Positions 52,780 through 62,254 are shown, numbered from the stretch's first letter. The stretch is 64,000 nucleotides of DNA from Nucisporomicrobium flavum (GCF_016464385.1 NZ_JADMLH010000006.1:393749-457748); one strand, 5' to 3'. Numbers and translations: made by a program. Notes: generated by a model from the letters alone, not told the origin.

Positions 52780-53907
52780 ATGCCCGTCCGGTACATACGC
52801 GTCAATCCGGTTGCCGACCTGTTCGCGCCCGCCATCCGGGCGTTCGGCAACATCGCCGTGGTCGGCGCGGTCACCCCGCCGGCCGCCAACCCGCCGCCCG
52901 ACCTGCTGGCGGTGGGCACCCCCGTGGTGTTCACCGACCCCAGTGAGGCCCGCCGGCGCGCGCCTGGTGATCTGGGCCGCGCCATCGCCCTGTGCTTCTC
53001 GCAGAGCCCCGGACCCACCGTGGTGACCGGGGTCCGGGTCGATACGGCCACGCCGAACTGGGATGCGGCGCTCACCGCGCTCGAGACGGCCGACGTGCAG
53101 ATAGTCTGCCTGGCCAACACGCCTCTCACCGCGGCCACGGCCGCCGCGACCGGCGCCATCCGCAAGCTGGCCGACCACGTCGTCAGCGTCTCCACCACCG
53201 GTACGGACGGGGCGGAACGCATCGGCGTGGCGATGCTCGCGGCCGGAGCCACCGATCCGACCATCGTCGCCGGCGCTCTGGCCAGCGACCGCATGGTGTA
53301 TGTGGCCCACAAGTCCACCGAGGACGTCGCCGCCGCGGTGGCGGGGACGATCGCCGGCTACGAGCCGCACATCTCGCTGCTTTTGAAGCAGGTGAACGTC
53401 AGCTCGGCCGCCTTCACCCCGGCGGAGATCCAGGCCATCAACGGGTCGGAGACCTTCAGCAGCGGCCCGGCGGGGGCGGGGGTGAACTGGCTCGTCGACC
53501 CGCCGCTCTTCCCCGGGCAGGGCATCTATCTGGGTGAGGGCTACACCGGCAACCCCGGCGGCAAGAAGTACGTCGACATCACCCGTACGGTCGACAACCT
53601 GTCCTTCCTGCTCAAAGCGACGCTGATCCGCTCGATCGGCAATCTGCGGATCAGCCGGTCCGGGCTGCGGGCGCTGATCGCCCAGATGGAGGCGGTCCTG
53701 GATCCCCAGGTGCGCCAGGAGGTCATCGAGGGATACGACATCACCGTCCCGATCCTCGCCCTGCTGGACAAGCCGCCGGCCACGCTGACCGCGTCGGAGC
53801 TGCAACAGATCAACGACGCCCAGAACCAGCGGGTGGTCGAGGTGCTGGCGGCGGTCGACTACGCCGGGGCCGTGCACCGCATCGCGATCACGTTGAAGTT
53901 CGAGTAA
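52780..53907 (+). CDS. Contractile tail sheath protein
   Basis: A 375-residue sheath subunit, at the short end for the family. The C-terminal half has the conserved sheath core: VNWLVDPPLFPGQGIYLGEG-type handshake region, then KYVDITRTVDNLSFLLKATL and SGLRALIAQMEAVLD helices, ending with the strand VHRIAITLKFE used for subunit linking. The N-terminal part has the alpha/beta fold with ALTALETADVQIVCLANTP. A GGAGAGG ribosome site precedes the ATG. It forms the outer contractile cylinder around the tube protein encoded 13 bp downstream. A single sheath gene is seen; many injection systems have two or three paralogues. Confidence 0.88.
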   Translation: MPVRYIRVNPVADLFAPAIRAFGNIAVVGAVTPPAANPPPDLLAVGTPVVFTDPSEARRRAPGDLGRAIALCFSQSPGPTVVTGVRVDTATPNWDAALTALETADVQIVCLANTPLTAATAAATGAIRKLADHVVSVSTTGTDGAERIGVAMLAAGATDPTIVAGALASDRMVYVAHKSTEDVAAAVAGTIAGYEPHISLLLKQVNVSSAAFTPAEIQAINGSETFSSGPAGAGVNWLVDPPLFPGQGIYLGEGYTGNPGGKKYVDITRTVDNLSFLLKATLIRSIGNLRISRSGLRALIAQMEAVLDPQVRQEVIEGYDITVPILALLDKPPATLTASELQQINDAQNQRVVEVLAAVDYAGAVHRIAITLKFE

Positions 53908-53920
53908 GGAGCATGCGGCG

Positions 53921-54313
53921 ATGGCTGACTGGAACACCCGCCTCGAAGTGAAGCTCGGCGACAAGACGATCACGCCGATCTCCAACCTGCAGACCACGTT
54001 CAACGTGCCGCACACGGTCATCCACAGCCTGGAGGCCGACGGTACGGGCTACGTCCGGCAACCGTTCACGTTCACCTTCACGATGACCGTGCCCGCGGTC
54101 GCCGAGGCGGTGGCCGACCTGACCGAGCTGGCCGTCAACGGCACCGAGTTCTCGGTGAGCGTGGCCGAGAAGACCGGCACCGACTGGTCCTTCAAGTCCA
54201 TCAAGTTCGCCCGCTGCGTGGTCACCTCCGGTTCACCGAGCAACATCACCGTCGACGGGGTGCCGCAGGCGAACTTCTCGTGCATGGCGCTCACCGTGAC
54301 CGTGGAGGACTGA
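53921..54313 (+). CDS. Tail tube protein
   Basis: A 130-residue all-beta protein immediately after the sheath gene, with the size and strand pattern of inner-tube subunits of the gp19/Hcp-like type. Segments such as TTFNVPHTVIHSLEADGTGY and FTFTFTMTVPAVAEAVADLTEL fit the beta-barrel and connecting loop. Hexameric rings of it would stack into the rigid tube that the sheath drives outward. No catalytic motif is expected or present. Confidence 0.82.
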   Translation: MADWNTRLEVKLGDKTITPISNLQTTFNVPHTVIHSLEADGTGYVRQPFTFTFTMTVPAVAEAVADLTELAVNGTEFSVSVAEKTGTDWSFKSIKFARCVVTSGSPSNITVDGVPQANFSCMALTVTVED

Positions 54314-54316
54314 GCC

Positions 54317-54496
54317 GTGGCGGGGGACGACGGGCAGCCGCCACCGCCACAGGGGGCGGCCGAACCGGGCCAGGTGGTCCACTACTACTTCCCGGTCGAG
54401 GTCGAGATCGTCGGTGACGTGGACGACGCGGTGGTGAACCGGGTGGTCGAGCGCGTCTTCGCCGAACTGGACCGAGAGATGTCGAGCCGGCCGTGA
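54317..54496 (+). CDS. Small acidic tail-operon protein
   Basis: A 59-residue protein read from GTG, 3 bp after the tube gene. The N-terminus is Pro/Gln-rich, followed by HYYFPVEVEIVGDVDDAV and a predicted helix VVNRVVERVFAELDREM. Its TGA overlaps the next start by 4 bp. It is not recognised. Small genes at this place in tail operons can encode tail-assembly chaperones, which is a position-based guess. It is fully in frame between two coupled genes, which supports its being real. Confidence 0.6.
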   Translation: MAGDDGQPPPPQGAAEPGQVVHYYFPVEVEIVGDVDDAVVNRVVERVFAELDREMSSRP

Positions 54497-54993
54497 CCGG
54501 GCGCCCGGTGCTGATCGGTGCGGTCCCGCTCGTCCACGTGCAGAGCATGACGATGAGCCAGGGGTACCGGATCGAGCGGATCATGGGCAGCCGCTGGTCA
54601 CAGGCGACCCAGCCGACGGTGAAGACGATCGCCGTGGAGGCCGTCCTGATCGGGCCGAAGCGGTTGCTGATCAAGAAGGCGCTGGAGGCCATGGCGCTGA
54701 CCAGCCGGGCGCTGGTGGCCGCCGCGGCGCCGGCGCTCGCGGTGGCCGGCATCCCGGTCGTCTCGGGCATGACCGTCAGCCTCGACATGCAGATCACCGA
54801 CCTGCGGATCACCCACAGCACCGCCAAGCGGGACGCGCTCGACGTGTCGATCAGCCTGCAGCACGTACCGCGGTCGAACTTGTCCGCGCTGATCGGGGAG
54901 GCGGCCGACATCGCGCTGGCGGTGGCGACCGCGACCGCCGGCTCGGCACCACCGCCGAACCCGGTTCCCCGTACGCCCGGCCCGCCGATCTAG
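54493..54993 (+). CDS. Probable tube-baseplate connector protein
   Basis: A 166-residue protein starting with GTG and overlapping the preceding stop by 4 bp. Beta strands dominate (VLIGAVPLVHVQSMTM, VKTIAVEAVLIGP, GMTVSLDMQITDLRIT), with one helical segment of Ala and a Pro-rich tail. The order (sheath, tube, then this, before hub-spike) matches the place of Afp7-type or gpU/gp53-like connector proteins in contractile systems. No LysM motif is evident. The call is by gene order and fold impression. Confidence 0.5.
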   Translation: MTGRPVLIGAVPLVHVQSMTMSQGYRIERIMGSRWSQATQPTVKTIAVEAVLIGPKRLLIKKALEAMALTSRALVAAAAPALAVAGIPVVSGMTVSLDMQITDLRITHSTAKRDALDVSISLQHVPRSNLSALIGEAADIALAVATATAGSAPPPNPVPRTPGPPI

Positions 54994-55011
54994 ACCAGGA
55001 GGTCACGTCCG

Positions 55012-55389
55012 ATGAGCACCTTCCTGCGGCTGCCGGTGAACCCGGACGAGGGCTTCCCGCAGTCGTTCCGGCTCGTGTTCGGCAACCGCAGCTACGTGTT
55101 CGGTCTCAGCGTGCACATCGCCGAGGAGGTCCTGCCCGATGCGAACTCGCCGGAAGGGCTGGCCGCGGCCGTCACGCTGCCGGCGCCGGGCGCGTACCTG
55201 GTCCTGTCCGTGGTCCGCGACGACGTCACCGGAGGCACCGTGCTGCTGCGCCGCAAGGTGATCCCGGGCCTGGTCTACCGCGCCGGGGAGCTGGCGCTGG
55301 TCGTGCGCCGAGCACGGATCGCGATCGGCAATCTGCACGGTGCCGGTGCGTACCGGTCCGAGGTGGTCGCGGGGGTGGCGCTGCGATGA
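55012..55389 (+). CDS. Uncharacterised small baseplate-region protein
   Basis: A 125-residue protein with a strong AGGAGG ribosome site, overlapping the hub-spike start by 4 bp (ATGA). It consists of predicted beta strands (SFRLVFGNRSYVFGLSVHIAE, YLVLSVVRDDV) and ends in a basic segment, VVRRARIAIGNL. The size and compact beta fold resemble small proteins found beside the hub in several phage and T6SS baseplates, but there is no motif I can name. Role inferred from tight coupling to the hub gene. Confidence 0.6.
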   Translation: MSTFLRLPVNPDEGFPQSFRLVFGNRSYVFGLSVHIAEEVLPDANSPEGLAAAVTLPAPGAYLVLSVVRDDVTGGTVLLRRKVIPGLVYRAGELALVVRRARIAIGNLHGAGAYRSEVVAGVALR

Positions 55390-57071
55390 GTCTCGTCCTC
55401 TGGCACAAGATCCGGATCGCCCCGGCCGAGGGCGGCGGCGGCCTGCTCGGCGCGGTCGCCTCGTTCGCCGGGATCGGCCTGCCGCTGACCGTCACCAACG
55501 ACGTGTACGCCGGTGGGCTCGCCCTCGACGCCGAGGTGTCGATCAGCATGGGCGAGGGCGCCGCCGCGGACACCTTCTCCATCACGCTCACCGACCTGCC
55601 GGCGTCGCAGATCGCCCAGCTGCGCGCCGGTTACCCGTCCGGCGGCCTGACCGCGACGATCAGCCTCGGGTACTTCGACGAACCGATCACCCGCTTCGGG
55701 GCCGGCCCGGTGATGACCGGCCGGGTGATCGCGGTGACCACCGGGATCGGCGGCGGCGGGGTCTCCCGCACGGTGATCGAGGGCCAGGAGGAAGCCGGCT
55801 ACAAGCTGCTCAAGAAGGCGGCCCGCCTCGACCGGCCGAAGAACCTCCCCCGCCTCACCCTGGTCCGCGACCTGGTCCAGGCGGCCGAGGTGACCCTGGC
55901 CCGGCAGTCCACCATCCCCGGATCGGTCGGCGACATCAGCGTCTGCACCGCCACCACGCTGACCGCCCTGCGGGAACTGGCCGACGCGGCCGACGTCCCG
56001 CTGGTGGTGGGCGACGGCGAGGTGCGGCTGGGCGCGGCGGTGGGCGCCACCCCGGCGCCGGTCCGGGTCGACCCGGACCTGAACCTGGTCTCCCGGGTGG
56101 ACGCGCAGAAGGAGGACGTGACCCCGGGGGTCAAGCGCGGCGCCGGCGCCGGGCCGCCGGTGCGGACCGGCCTGGAGGTGACCGTTCTCGGGCATCCCGG
56201 CCTGCGACCGGGTCAGACGGTCACGGTGTCCGGCCTGGACGACGTGCCGCCGGGTCCGCTGCGGATCAGCCGGGTGACGCACGTGTACGGCGCGGCGAAC
56301 GGCTACACCTGCACGCTGGTCCTGACCGCGGTGGCGGCCGGCGTGCGGGTGCGGGCGCCGGGCGGGGTCCAGGGGGTGGTGGACCGCTGGCAGGACGTGA
56401 TCACGCGCAACCGCGAGGACCACCCGGCCGTGGACGTCGGCGTGGTGACCGCGTACCGGCCCGGTAAGGACGGCCGCCACCTGGCCGACCTGCACTACGG
56501 CCAGAACCCGCCGGCCGGCGAGGTGGCGCCGAGCGTCACCAGCGAGGTCTCCTCGGACGTCGAGCTGCACAACAAGCCGGTCGCCTCACCGTTCGCCTTC
56601 CACAAGGTCGGACTGGTGACGCCGGTGTACCCGAAGATGCGGGCGCTGCTGGCGCACAACCGCGGCCTGGTCAACGACGCGGTCGCCACCGGCTGGATCT
56701 GGTCGGAGAAGCCGCGGCTGGAACCGCCGCCCAACGAGCCGGGCGACTACTGGCTGGCGTTGCCGACCGGGCTGGACGGCGACGGGCTGCCCACCGGCAA
56801 GGGCGTCAACGACCTGACCGACGCCGGTGGGCACCGGGCGATCCAGGCTCGCGCGCTGCACATCACGGTGGGTCAGAAGAGCCTGCCCGACGTCGGTACC
56901 CGGCCCACGCCGCCGGCCGACGACACCGTGGTGATCGAGCACCACTCCGGCACCAGGATCACGATCAACGCGGACGGGGAGGTCACGATCGCGACCGACC
57001 AGAAGTCCCTGACCCTGACCAACGGGCAGGTGTCGATGAAGCTCGACGGCGCGAAGGTGGCGATCTCCTGA
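55386..57071 (+). CDS. Baseplate hub-spike protein (VgrG/gpD-gpV-like)
   Basis: A 561-residue protein with the two-part plan of contractile-tail hubs. Residues ~1-330 are hub-like beta domains (VSISMGEGAAADTFSITLTDLP, then GLRPGQTVTVSGLDD around residue 275), matching the gpD/gp27-like ring. Residues ~335-560 hold the OB-like needle base (VGVVTAYRPGKDGRHLADLHY) and a repetitive beta-helical C-terminus with DTVVIEHHSGTRITINADG and ATDQKSLTLTNGQVSMKLDG, as in VgrG spikes. It connects tube to tip and may carry cargo. The following PAAR-like gene overlaps its stop by one base. Confidence 0.85.
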   Translation: MSLVLWHKIRIAPAEGGGGLLGAVASFAGIGLPLTVTNDVYAGGLALDAEVSISMGEGAAADTFSITLTDLPASQIAQLRAGYPSGGLTATISLGYFDEPITRFGAGPVMTGRVIAVTTGIGGGGVSRTVIEGQEEAGYKLLKKAARLDRPKNLPRLTLVRDLVQAAEVTLARQSTIPGSVGDISVCTATTLTALRELADAADVPLVVGDGEVRLGAAVGATPAPVRVDPDLNLVSRVDAQKEDVTPGVKRGAGAGPPVRTGLEVTVLGHPGLRPGQTVTVSGLDDVPPGPLRISRVTHVYGAANGYTCTLVLTAVAAGVRVRAPGGVQGVVDRWQDVITRNREDHPAVDVGVVTAYRPGKDGRHLADLHYGQNPPAGEVAPSVTSEVSSDVELHNKPVASPFAFHKVGLVTPVYPKMRALLAHNRGLVNDAVATGWIWSEKPRLEPPPNEPGDYWLALPTGLDGDGLPTGKGVNDLTDAGGHRAIQARALHITVGQKSLPDVGTRPTPPADDTVVIEHHSGTRITINADGEVTIATDQKSLTLTNGQVSMKLDGAKVAIS

Positions 57072-57415
57072 TGCCCGCCGTGCTGACCACCGCCTCGACG
57101 ATCAAGTGCGCGCACAGCGGCACGGTGGTCGCCCAGGCCTCGACGTCGGCGCTGACCGCGGCCGGCAGCCCGGTGCTGGTGCAGGCCGACCTGCTCGCGG
57201 CCACCGTGACCGGCTGCACCAACACGAACGCGAACGCCGGCGAGACACCCTGCCTCAAGGTCACCGCGGTGACCGCCGGGACGAGCACCACGCTCAGCGT
57301 CGGCAATCAGCCGGTGCTGCTCGACACCGCCAAGGGCCTGACCAACGCCACCCCGCCACGACCCGTGCTGTGGCAGGCCGACGCCGCGGGCCAGACCGTG
57401 CTGGAGGCCTCATGA
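57071..57415 (+). CDS. PAAR-like spike-tip protein
   Basis: A 114-residue protein directly after the spike gene. The start MPAVLTTASTIKCAHSGTV and the central CTNTNANAGETPCLKV are reminiscent of PAAR-like (DUF4280-type) tips, with Cys and His residues suitable for a metal at the cone apex. Repeated Ala/Thr/Val-rich strands make up the rest. It should cap the hub-spike trimer and pierce the target envelope. No toxin extension is fused to it. Confidence 0.7.
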   Translation: MPAVLTTASTIKCAHSGTVVAQASTSALTAAGSPVLVQADLLAATVTGCTNTNANAGETPCLKVTAVTAGTSTTLSVGNQPVLLDTAKGLTNATPPRPVLWQADAAGQTVLEAS

Positions 57416-57855
57416 CCGTCGTACCGCAGGCCGGATTCGGGGCCAGCTTCCTGCTCTCCGACGGCGATCTGGTGTTCACCGCCGCCGGCGTGGAACTCGT
57501 GCAGGGCCTGCCCACCCTCACCCAGGCGCTCACGCTGCGGCTGCTGACGCCGTACGGCACCGACCGGGTGAACGCCACCTACGGCCTGGACGCCCGGGAG
57601 GCGTTCAGCGGCAACCACGACCGCACCATGCTCAAGGAGCTGATCCGGCTGGAGGTGCTGCGGACGCTGTCCGGTGACCCCCGGGTCCGCGAGGTGACCG
57701 GCGTGCTGTTCGACGACGATCCCGACTTCCCCGCCGGTGCCGGTGCCGCCGGGGCAGCGCCACCGGACCACCACGCCCGGCTGTGGCGGGTGCTGGTGAC
57801 CGTGGAGACCACCGACGACACCGCGGCCGTCGTGCTCGCCGACCTGGAGCGCTGA
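57412..57855 (+). CDS. gp25-like baseplate wedge protein
   Basis: A 147-residue protein overlapping the PAAR-like gene by 4 bp. It has the GPW/gp25 pattern: an early GDLVFTAAGVELVQGLPTLTQAL strand-helix, LLTPYGTDRVNATYGLD, and a helix that packs on the sheath terminus (ELIRLEVLRTLSGDPRV). gp25 proteins start sheath polymerisation at the baseplate and resemble lysozyme only in name. Position between tip and J-like proteins agrees with known injection-system order. Confidence 0.8.
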   Translation: MTVVPQAGFGASFLLSDGDLVFTAAGVELVQGLPTLTQALTLRLLTPYGTDRVNATYGLDAREAFSGNHDRTMLKELIRLEVLRTLSGDPRVREVTGVLFDDDPDFPAGAGAAGAAPPDHHARLWRVLVTVETTDDTAAVVLADLER

Positions 57856-57860
57856 GGACG

Positions 57861-59177
57861 ATGAGCGACTTCGGAGTGACCCGGGACGGCTTCGTCCTCA
57901 AGGGGTTCGACGCCGTCCTGGGCGATGCGATGGACCGGGCCCGGCAGATGTGGGCCACCCTCGGGCTGGACCCGGACCTAACCTCGACCAGCCCGCTGCG
58001 GAAACTGCTCGAGGCCACCGCGCACGAGGACGCCGAGCTGTGGAAGCGGCTGGAGGACTTCTACTACAGCGCCTTCGTGTCCACCGCGACCGGCGACGCC
58101 CTCGATCTGCTCGGCGACGACGTCGGCCTCGGCCGCCGCGACACGTTCGCCACCGGCACCGTCACCCTCACGCTGACCGGCGGGCTGCCCGGGCGTACGT
58201 ACCTCGTCGGCGAGGGCACGATCCTGCTCGCACCCGGGCAGGGCCAGGCGTACGCCACCGGGGCCGTGGTCGTCCTGACCGCGGCCGCGCCGGTCGCCAC
58301 GGTGGCCGTGCAGGCCTTCCGCCGCGGCGCCGCGGGCAACGTGCCGGCCGGGGCGATCACGGCCGTCGACCCGGCGTACCGGGCGGTGTATCTGGCCGAT
58401 TTCGGGCCCGCCGACCTCACTGTCGTCAACCAGCAGGACCTGACCGGGGGCGACGGGCGCGAGGACGACGACAGCTACCGGGGGCGGCAGCTCGGCATCT
58501 CCCGGTCGCTGTGGACCGCCGAGGCGGTACGGCAGACCGCGCTGGACGTCGACGGCGTGATCGACGTGCTGCTGGCCGACTCGCTCGGCGGCGTCGATGT
58601 GTCGCAGAGCTTCTTCGGCGAGTTCCTCTTCTCCGAGCGGCTGTTCAACGCGGAGCGGCGGATCGGCGAGCCGTACCGGTTCGACGTCGTGGTGGCGCAC
58701 GACTTCCGCTGGCCGTGGACCACCACCGGGGCGGTACCCGGCGTGTTCGAGCGGGTGTCGGCCGCGATCGACCTGGTCCGGCCGGCCGGGGTGCACCCCA
58801 ACGTGGTGGAGGCCGACCACATCGACGTCGGCGTCCGCGCCCGGATCGTCACCGAGCCGGGGCAGGACCGGGCGGCGCTGTCCACCGCCATCCGGGAGGC
58901 GCTGGCCGCCGGGCTCGGCGATCTGCGGCTGGGCGGCGACGTGCTCTACAGCCGGGTGGTCCGCACCATCGTCGAGGTGGCCGGCGTGGTCGACGTCCAG
59001 CGGCTGCACCTGCGCCGGCATCCGCCCGCGTTCGGGCGGATCACGCTGGGCGACGTGCCGTACCTCAGCACCGCGGTGGACGCCGCGGTGGGCCAGAACC
59101 TGATCATGGGCCCGACCGAGCTGCCGGTCTTCCGCACCGACGCCGAGCTGCACGACCTCGAGCTGGTGACGCCGTGA
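57861..59177 (+). CDS. Baseplate J-like wedge protein
   Basis: A 438-residue baseplate J/gp6-like protein. Typical features are LTSTSPLRKLLEATAHEDAEL near residue 45, a strand-rich middle with TYLVGEGTILLAPGQG and AVQAFRRGAAGNVPAG, and the C-terminal repeated wedge domain (NVVEADHIDVGVRARIV, then REALAAGLGDLRLGGDVLYSRVV). It forms the wedge ring that senses attachment and triggers sheath contraction. Its TGA overlaps the next GTG. Confidence 0.87.
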   Translation: MSDFGVTRDGFVLKGFDAVLGDAMDRARQMWATLGLDPDLTSTSPLRKLLEATAHEDAELWKRLEDFYYSAFVSTATGDALDLLGDDVGLGRRDTFATGTVTLTLTGGLPGRTYLVGEGTILLAPGQGQAYATGAVVVLTAAAPVATVAVQAFRRGAAGNVPAGAITAVDPAYRAVYLADFGPADLTVVNQQDLTGGDGREDDDSYRGRQLGISRSLWTAEAVRQTALDVDGVIDVLLADSLGGVDVSQSFFGEFLFSERLFNAERRIGEPYRFDVVVAHDFRWPWTTTGAVPGVFERVSAAIDLVRPAGVHPNVVEADHIDVGVRARIVTEPGQDRAALSTAIREALAAGLGDLRLGGDVLYSRVVRTIVEVAGVVDVQRLHLRRHPPAFGRITLGDVPYLSTAVDAAVGQNLIMGPTELPVFRTDAELHDLELVTP

Positions 59178-62100
59178 CCCTGCCGTTGAGCGCCGACCTG
59201 GAATCGGTCGCCCGGGGCGCGACCGGGCGGATGTCGAGGCGGCTGACGCAGCCGTTCGCGGCCGGTGGCGACGTGCAGGCGCTGCCCCTGGCCCCGGTCG
59301 CCGGTACGCCCGCCGCCGCCGATGTCACCGCGTACGACTTCACCGGCCATCAGGCCCGGTTCGGTGCCGTACCCATGCCGTCGTATCTCCTGCGTACCCT
59401 CGCCGACCTGGACCGGGAGACCCGGGTGACGGTGCGGGTCACCGACCCCGCGCTGCCGGGCGGCGGCGCCGACGTGCCGGTCGTGCTGCGGGCCGGGACG
59501 CTGACCGGCGAGTCCGTGCCGGTGCCGATGCCCGCCGCGGCCACCGGCGCGGCCCGGCTCACCCGCATCACGGTGGCCCGCCGCAGCGGCTCCGCGTTCG
59601 TCGCGGCGCCCGGCCCGGCCGCGGAGCAGTGGGCGCTCAGCGCGCTGCTCGGCAACCTGGCCCGGCTGCTGTGGGTGCTCGGCGCCGAACGCGACGCGCT
59701 GCGCCGGCAGATCGCCCGGACCGCGGCTCAGCGCCGGCTCGACCACGCGGTCGGGCCCACCCTGGACCTGATCGGCGCGGACCTGGCCGTACCGCGGTTC
59801 CCGCCGCTGCCGTACCCGGTCGACGACGACACCATCGCGCTCTACCACCTGGACGACGCGCCCGGGGCGGCAGTCGGAGCCGAGGACGCCGTCGGGCGGT
59901 TCCCGGGCCGGGCCGCCCATCCCGGCGTGCTGTCCGGCAGCGCGGCACCGGGCCTGCCGGGCCGCTACGGCCCGGCCCTGGCCTTCACCGGAGCCGGCGC
60001 GGCCACCGTCGCCGCCGATCCCGCCTTCGACCTGCCCGCCACGGCGTCGTTCACCGCCGAGTGCTTCGTCAAACCGGAGGTGTCCACTCCGGACTCACGC
60101 GTGCTGTCCCGCCGGGGCGCCACCGGGCCGGGCTGGACGATCGAGGTCGGCAGCTTCGGCCGGGGGCTGGCCCGGGCCGTCCGGGCGACCGTCGCGGACG
60201 GCACCCGGGAGCTGGTGCTGCACGCCGACCTGACCCTGGCGAGCGACCGGTTCACCCATGTGGCCCTGGTCGTGGACCGGGCCGAGGCCTCGGTGGCGCT
60301 GTGGGTCGACGGCATCCCGCGTGACCTGGCTGACGGCACCGCACTGGGTGCGCTCACCGCCGCCGTACCGCTGGTCATCGGTCCCGGGACCGGAGGGCTG
60401 CGCGCGGTGCTCGACGAGGTCCGCATCAGCCGGGTCGCCCGGGCGGACTTCGCGCCGGCGCTGGGCGAGAGCGACGGGCACTACCGCCGGCGGCTGCGGA
60501 TCTTCCGGCGCTGGGTGCTGCCCACCCCGGCCGGGCTGGCCGAGGTGCTCAACGAGGCGGTCGGCACGATCGGCGGCGTCACCGACCCGATCGTCGTGGA
60601 CGACACCGACACCCCGGTGACGCGCGGGCACACCTTGGTCCGGGTGGTGCCGGCGACGCTCGGGCCGGGCGAGAGCATCGACGCCACCGGGCGCCGCGGG
60701 ACGACGGAGGCCGACCTGTACGGCGATCCCGACGATCGGCGGATCGACCCGGCGCTGCTGCTGCGCCACGACGATCCCCGCGTCGACTACGGCCCTGTCA
60801 CCTCGGGCGACCCGCATCTGATGCAACCGCCTCTCGCCGCCGCCCTGGACCGGCTGCTCGGCCTGGTCGCGGCGGTGCCCGGGCGGCTGCGGGTGACGCA
60901 GGCCTGGACACCGGACGCGGACGACGCCCGGGCCGCCGGACGCGGGCTGACCGTCACCCACCCGGGTCTGGAGGCGGGCAGACTGGCCGCGCTCGCGCAC
61001 GAGGCCGGCTTCACCTGGGTCCGTACCCTGCCCCGCGGTGCCGGGGCGTACGCCTCCTGCCCGCCCGGCAGCGCCGTGGCCCTCGTCGCAGCGCCGCCGC
61101 CCGCGGAGGGTGCGGAACCGGCGGTGGACATGGGCGCGACGCTGACCCTGACCGCGTCCCCGGTCCCGCCGCCGGACGCCGAGCTGAGCTGGTCGGTGGC
61201 GACCGGGCTCGGGCCGGGCCGGGTACGGCTCACGGCGAGCGGCGCCTCGGCCACCGTCGAGGGTGCCGCGCCGGGTCTGACCGTGATCAGCCTGGACCTG
61301 CTGCACCGGGGGTTCACCAGCACCGCCTCGGTCGCGGTGCACGTGCGACCTGCCACGCTGGCGGCCGGCGCGACGATCGCCGCCGACGGCACGCTGGGCG
61401 CGGGGCCGGAGGTGGCCGGTACGCCCGGCGAGCCGGTCGACCCGGGACTGCTCGACACGGTCACCGATGCCCGTGCCACGTACGCCTCGGCCTCGGCGCG
61501 GCGGATGCAGCGCGGGGTGTCCCGCCGGCTCGTGGCGCTGCTCGACGCCCTGACCGGCGTGCCCGGGACGCTCACCGTGGTGTCCGCGCTGGTGCCGGTG
61601 GCCGCCGGGGCGCCGCTCACCCTCGCCGCGCAGGGCCGGGCGCTGACCCTGCGGCATTCGGGTCTGGCCGTCGGAGCGCTGGCGGCGCGGGCCCACGCGG
61701 CCGGGTTCGCGTGGGTCTCGGTGTCCGGTACGACCGTCGAGATCCGGCACACCGCCGAGGACCTGATCGAGGTCCGCGGCCCGCACACCGTGGCCGAGGG
61801 CGCGTCGATCGTCCTGGAGGTGGTTCCCGACCCGTCGGCGGTGTCGGCGACGACGCGGCTGAGCTGGTCCAGCGGCTCCCTCGAGCCGACACCCGGCGAG
61901 GCCGGGGTGACCACCACCGCGCTGCCCCAGGTACGGCTGATCGGGCAGCGGGCGGGGCGGGTGTGGGTGCAGGCGGCGTTCCGGGAGGCCGGCGCCGACG
62001 GCCCGTACGCGATGCAGATCCGGCTGCGGTCCACCGTCCCGGCCGGTTCGACGATCAGCCGTGACCAGTACGACCTGATCATGAACGTGGTGCACGCCCT

Positions 62101-62254
62101 GCATCCGCTCGGCGTCGAGGTGCTGACCCGGGCCATCCGCCCGGCCGTCGTCGAGCTGACCGGCAGCCCGTCGGTGGATCCGGACTACACGTACCCGAAG
62201 TTCCGGCTGCACCGTTCCGTCTCCCGACTCCGAAAGGACGCCGAGCATGGCTGA
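59174..62254 (+). CDS. Large gpI-like baseplate/fibre protein with LamG-type lectin and duplicated C-terminal domains
   Basis: A 1026-residue protein from GTG, overlapping the J-like gene. Residues ~1-210 look like a gpI-type wedge-tip protein (LARLLWVLGAERDALRRQIA, then DLIGADLAVPRFPPL). Residues ~215-425 form a LamG/concanavalin-like lectin (DDTIALYHLDDAPG; FTHVALVVDRAEASVALWVDG). The rest carries two related ~110-residue units, ~521-630 and ~754-860, sharing the pattern L-x2-LLGL or LLDAL, VPG, GR-(G/A)-LT and LAALAHEAGFTWV, each followed by an Ig-like stretch. The units faintly resemble DD-peptidase/Hedgehog folds but lack the zinc-binding Asp. It probably links baseplate to receptor and recognises a glycan. 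Confidence 0.7.
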   Translation: MTLPLSADLESVARGATGRMSRRLTQPFAAGGDVQALPLAPVAGTPAAADVTAYDFTGHQARFGAVPMPSYLLRTLADLDRETRVTVRVTDPALPGGGADVPVVLRAGTLTGESVPVPMPAAATGAARLTRITVARRSGSAFVAAPGPAAEQWALSALLGNLARLLWVLGAERDALRRQIARTAAQRRLDHAVGPTLDLIGADLAVPRFPPLPYPVDDDTIALYHLDDAPGAAVGAEDAVGRFPGRAAHPGVLSGSAAPGLPGRYGPALAFTGAGAATVAADPAFDLPATASFTAECFVKPEVSTPDSRVLSRRGATGPGWTIEVGSFGRGLARAVRATVADGTRELVLHADLTLASDRFTHVALVVDRAEASVALWVDGIPRDLADGTALGALTAAVPLVIGPGTGGLRAVLDEVRISRVARADFAPALGESDGHYRRRLRIFRRWVLPTPAGLAEVLNEAVGTIGGVTDPIVVDDTDTPVTRGHTLVRVVPATLGPGESIDATGRRGTTEADLYGDPDDRRIDPALLLRHDDPRVDYGPVTSGDPHLMQPPLAAALDRLLGLVAAVPGRLRVTQAWTPDADDARAAGRGLTVTHPGLEAGRLAALAHEAGFTWVRTLPRGAGAYASCPPGSAVALVAAPPPAEGAEPAVDMGATLTLTASPVPPPDAELSWSVATGLGPGRVRLTASGASATVEGAAPGLTVISLDLLHRGFTSTASVAVHVRPATLAAGATIAADGTLGAGPEVAGTPGEPVDPGLLDTVTDARATYASASARRMQRGVSRRLVALLDALTGVPGTLTVVSALVPVAAGAPLTLAAQGRALTLRHSGLAVGALAARAHAAGFAWVSVSGTTVEIRHTAEDLIEVRGPHTVAEGASIVLEVVPDPSAVSATTRLSWSSGSLEPTPGEAGVTTTALPQVRLIGQRAGRVWVQAAFREAGADGPYAMQIRLRSTVPAGSTISRDQYDLIMNVVHALHPLGVEVLTRAIRPAVVELTGSPSVDPDYTYPKFRLHRSVSRLRKDAEHG

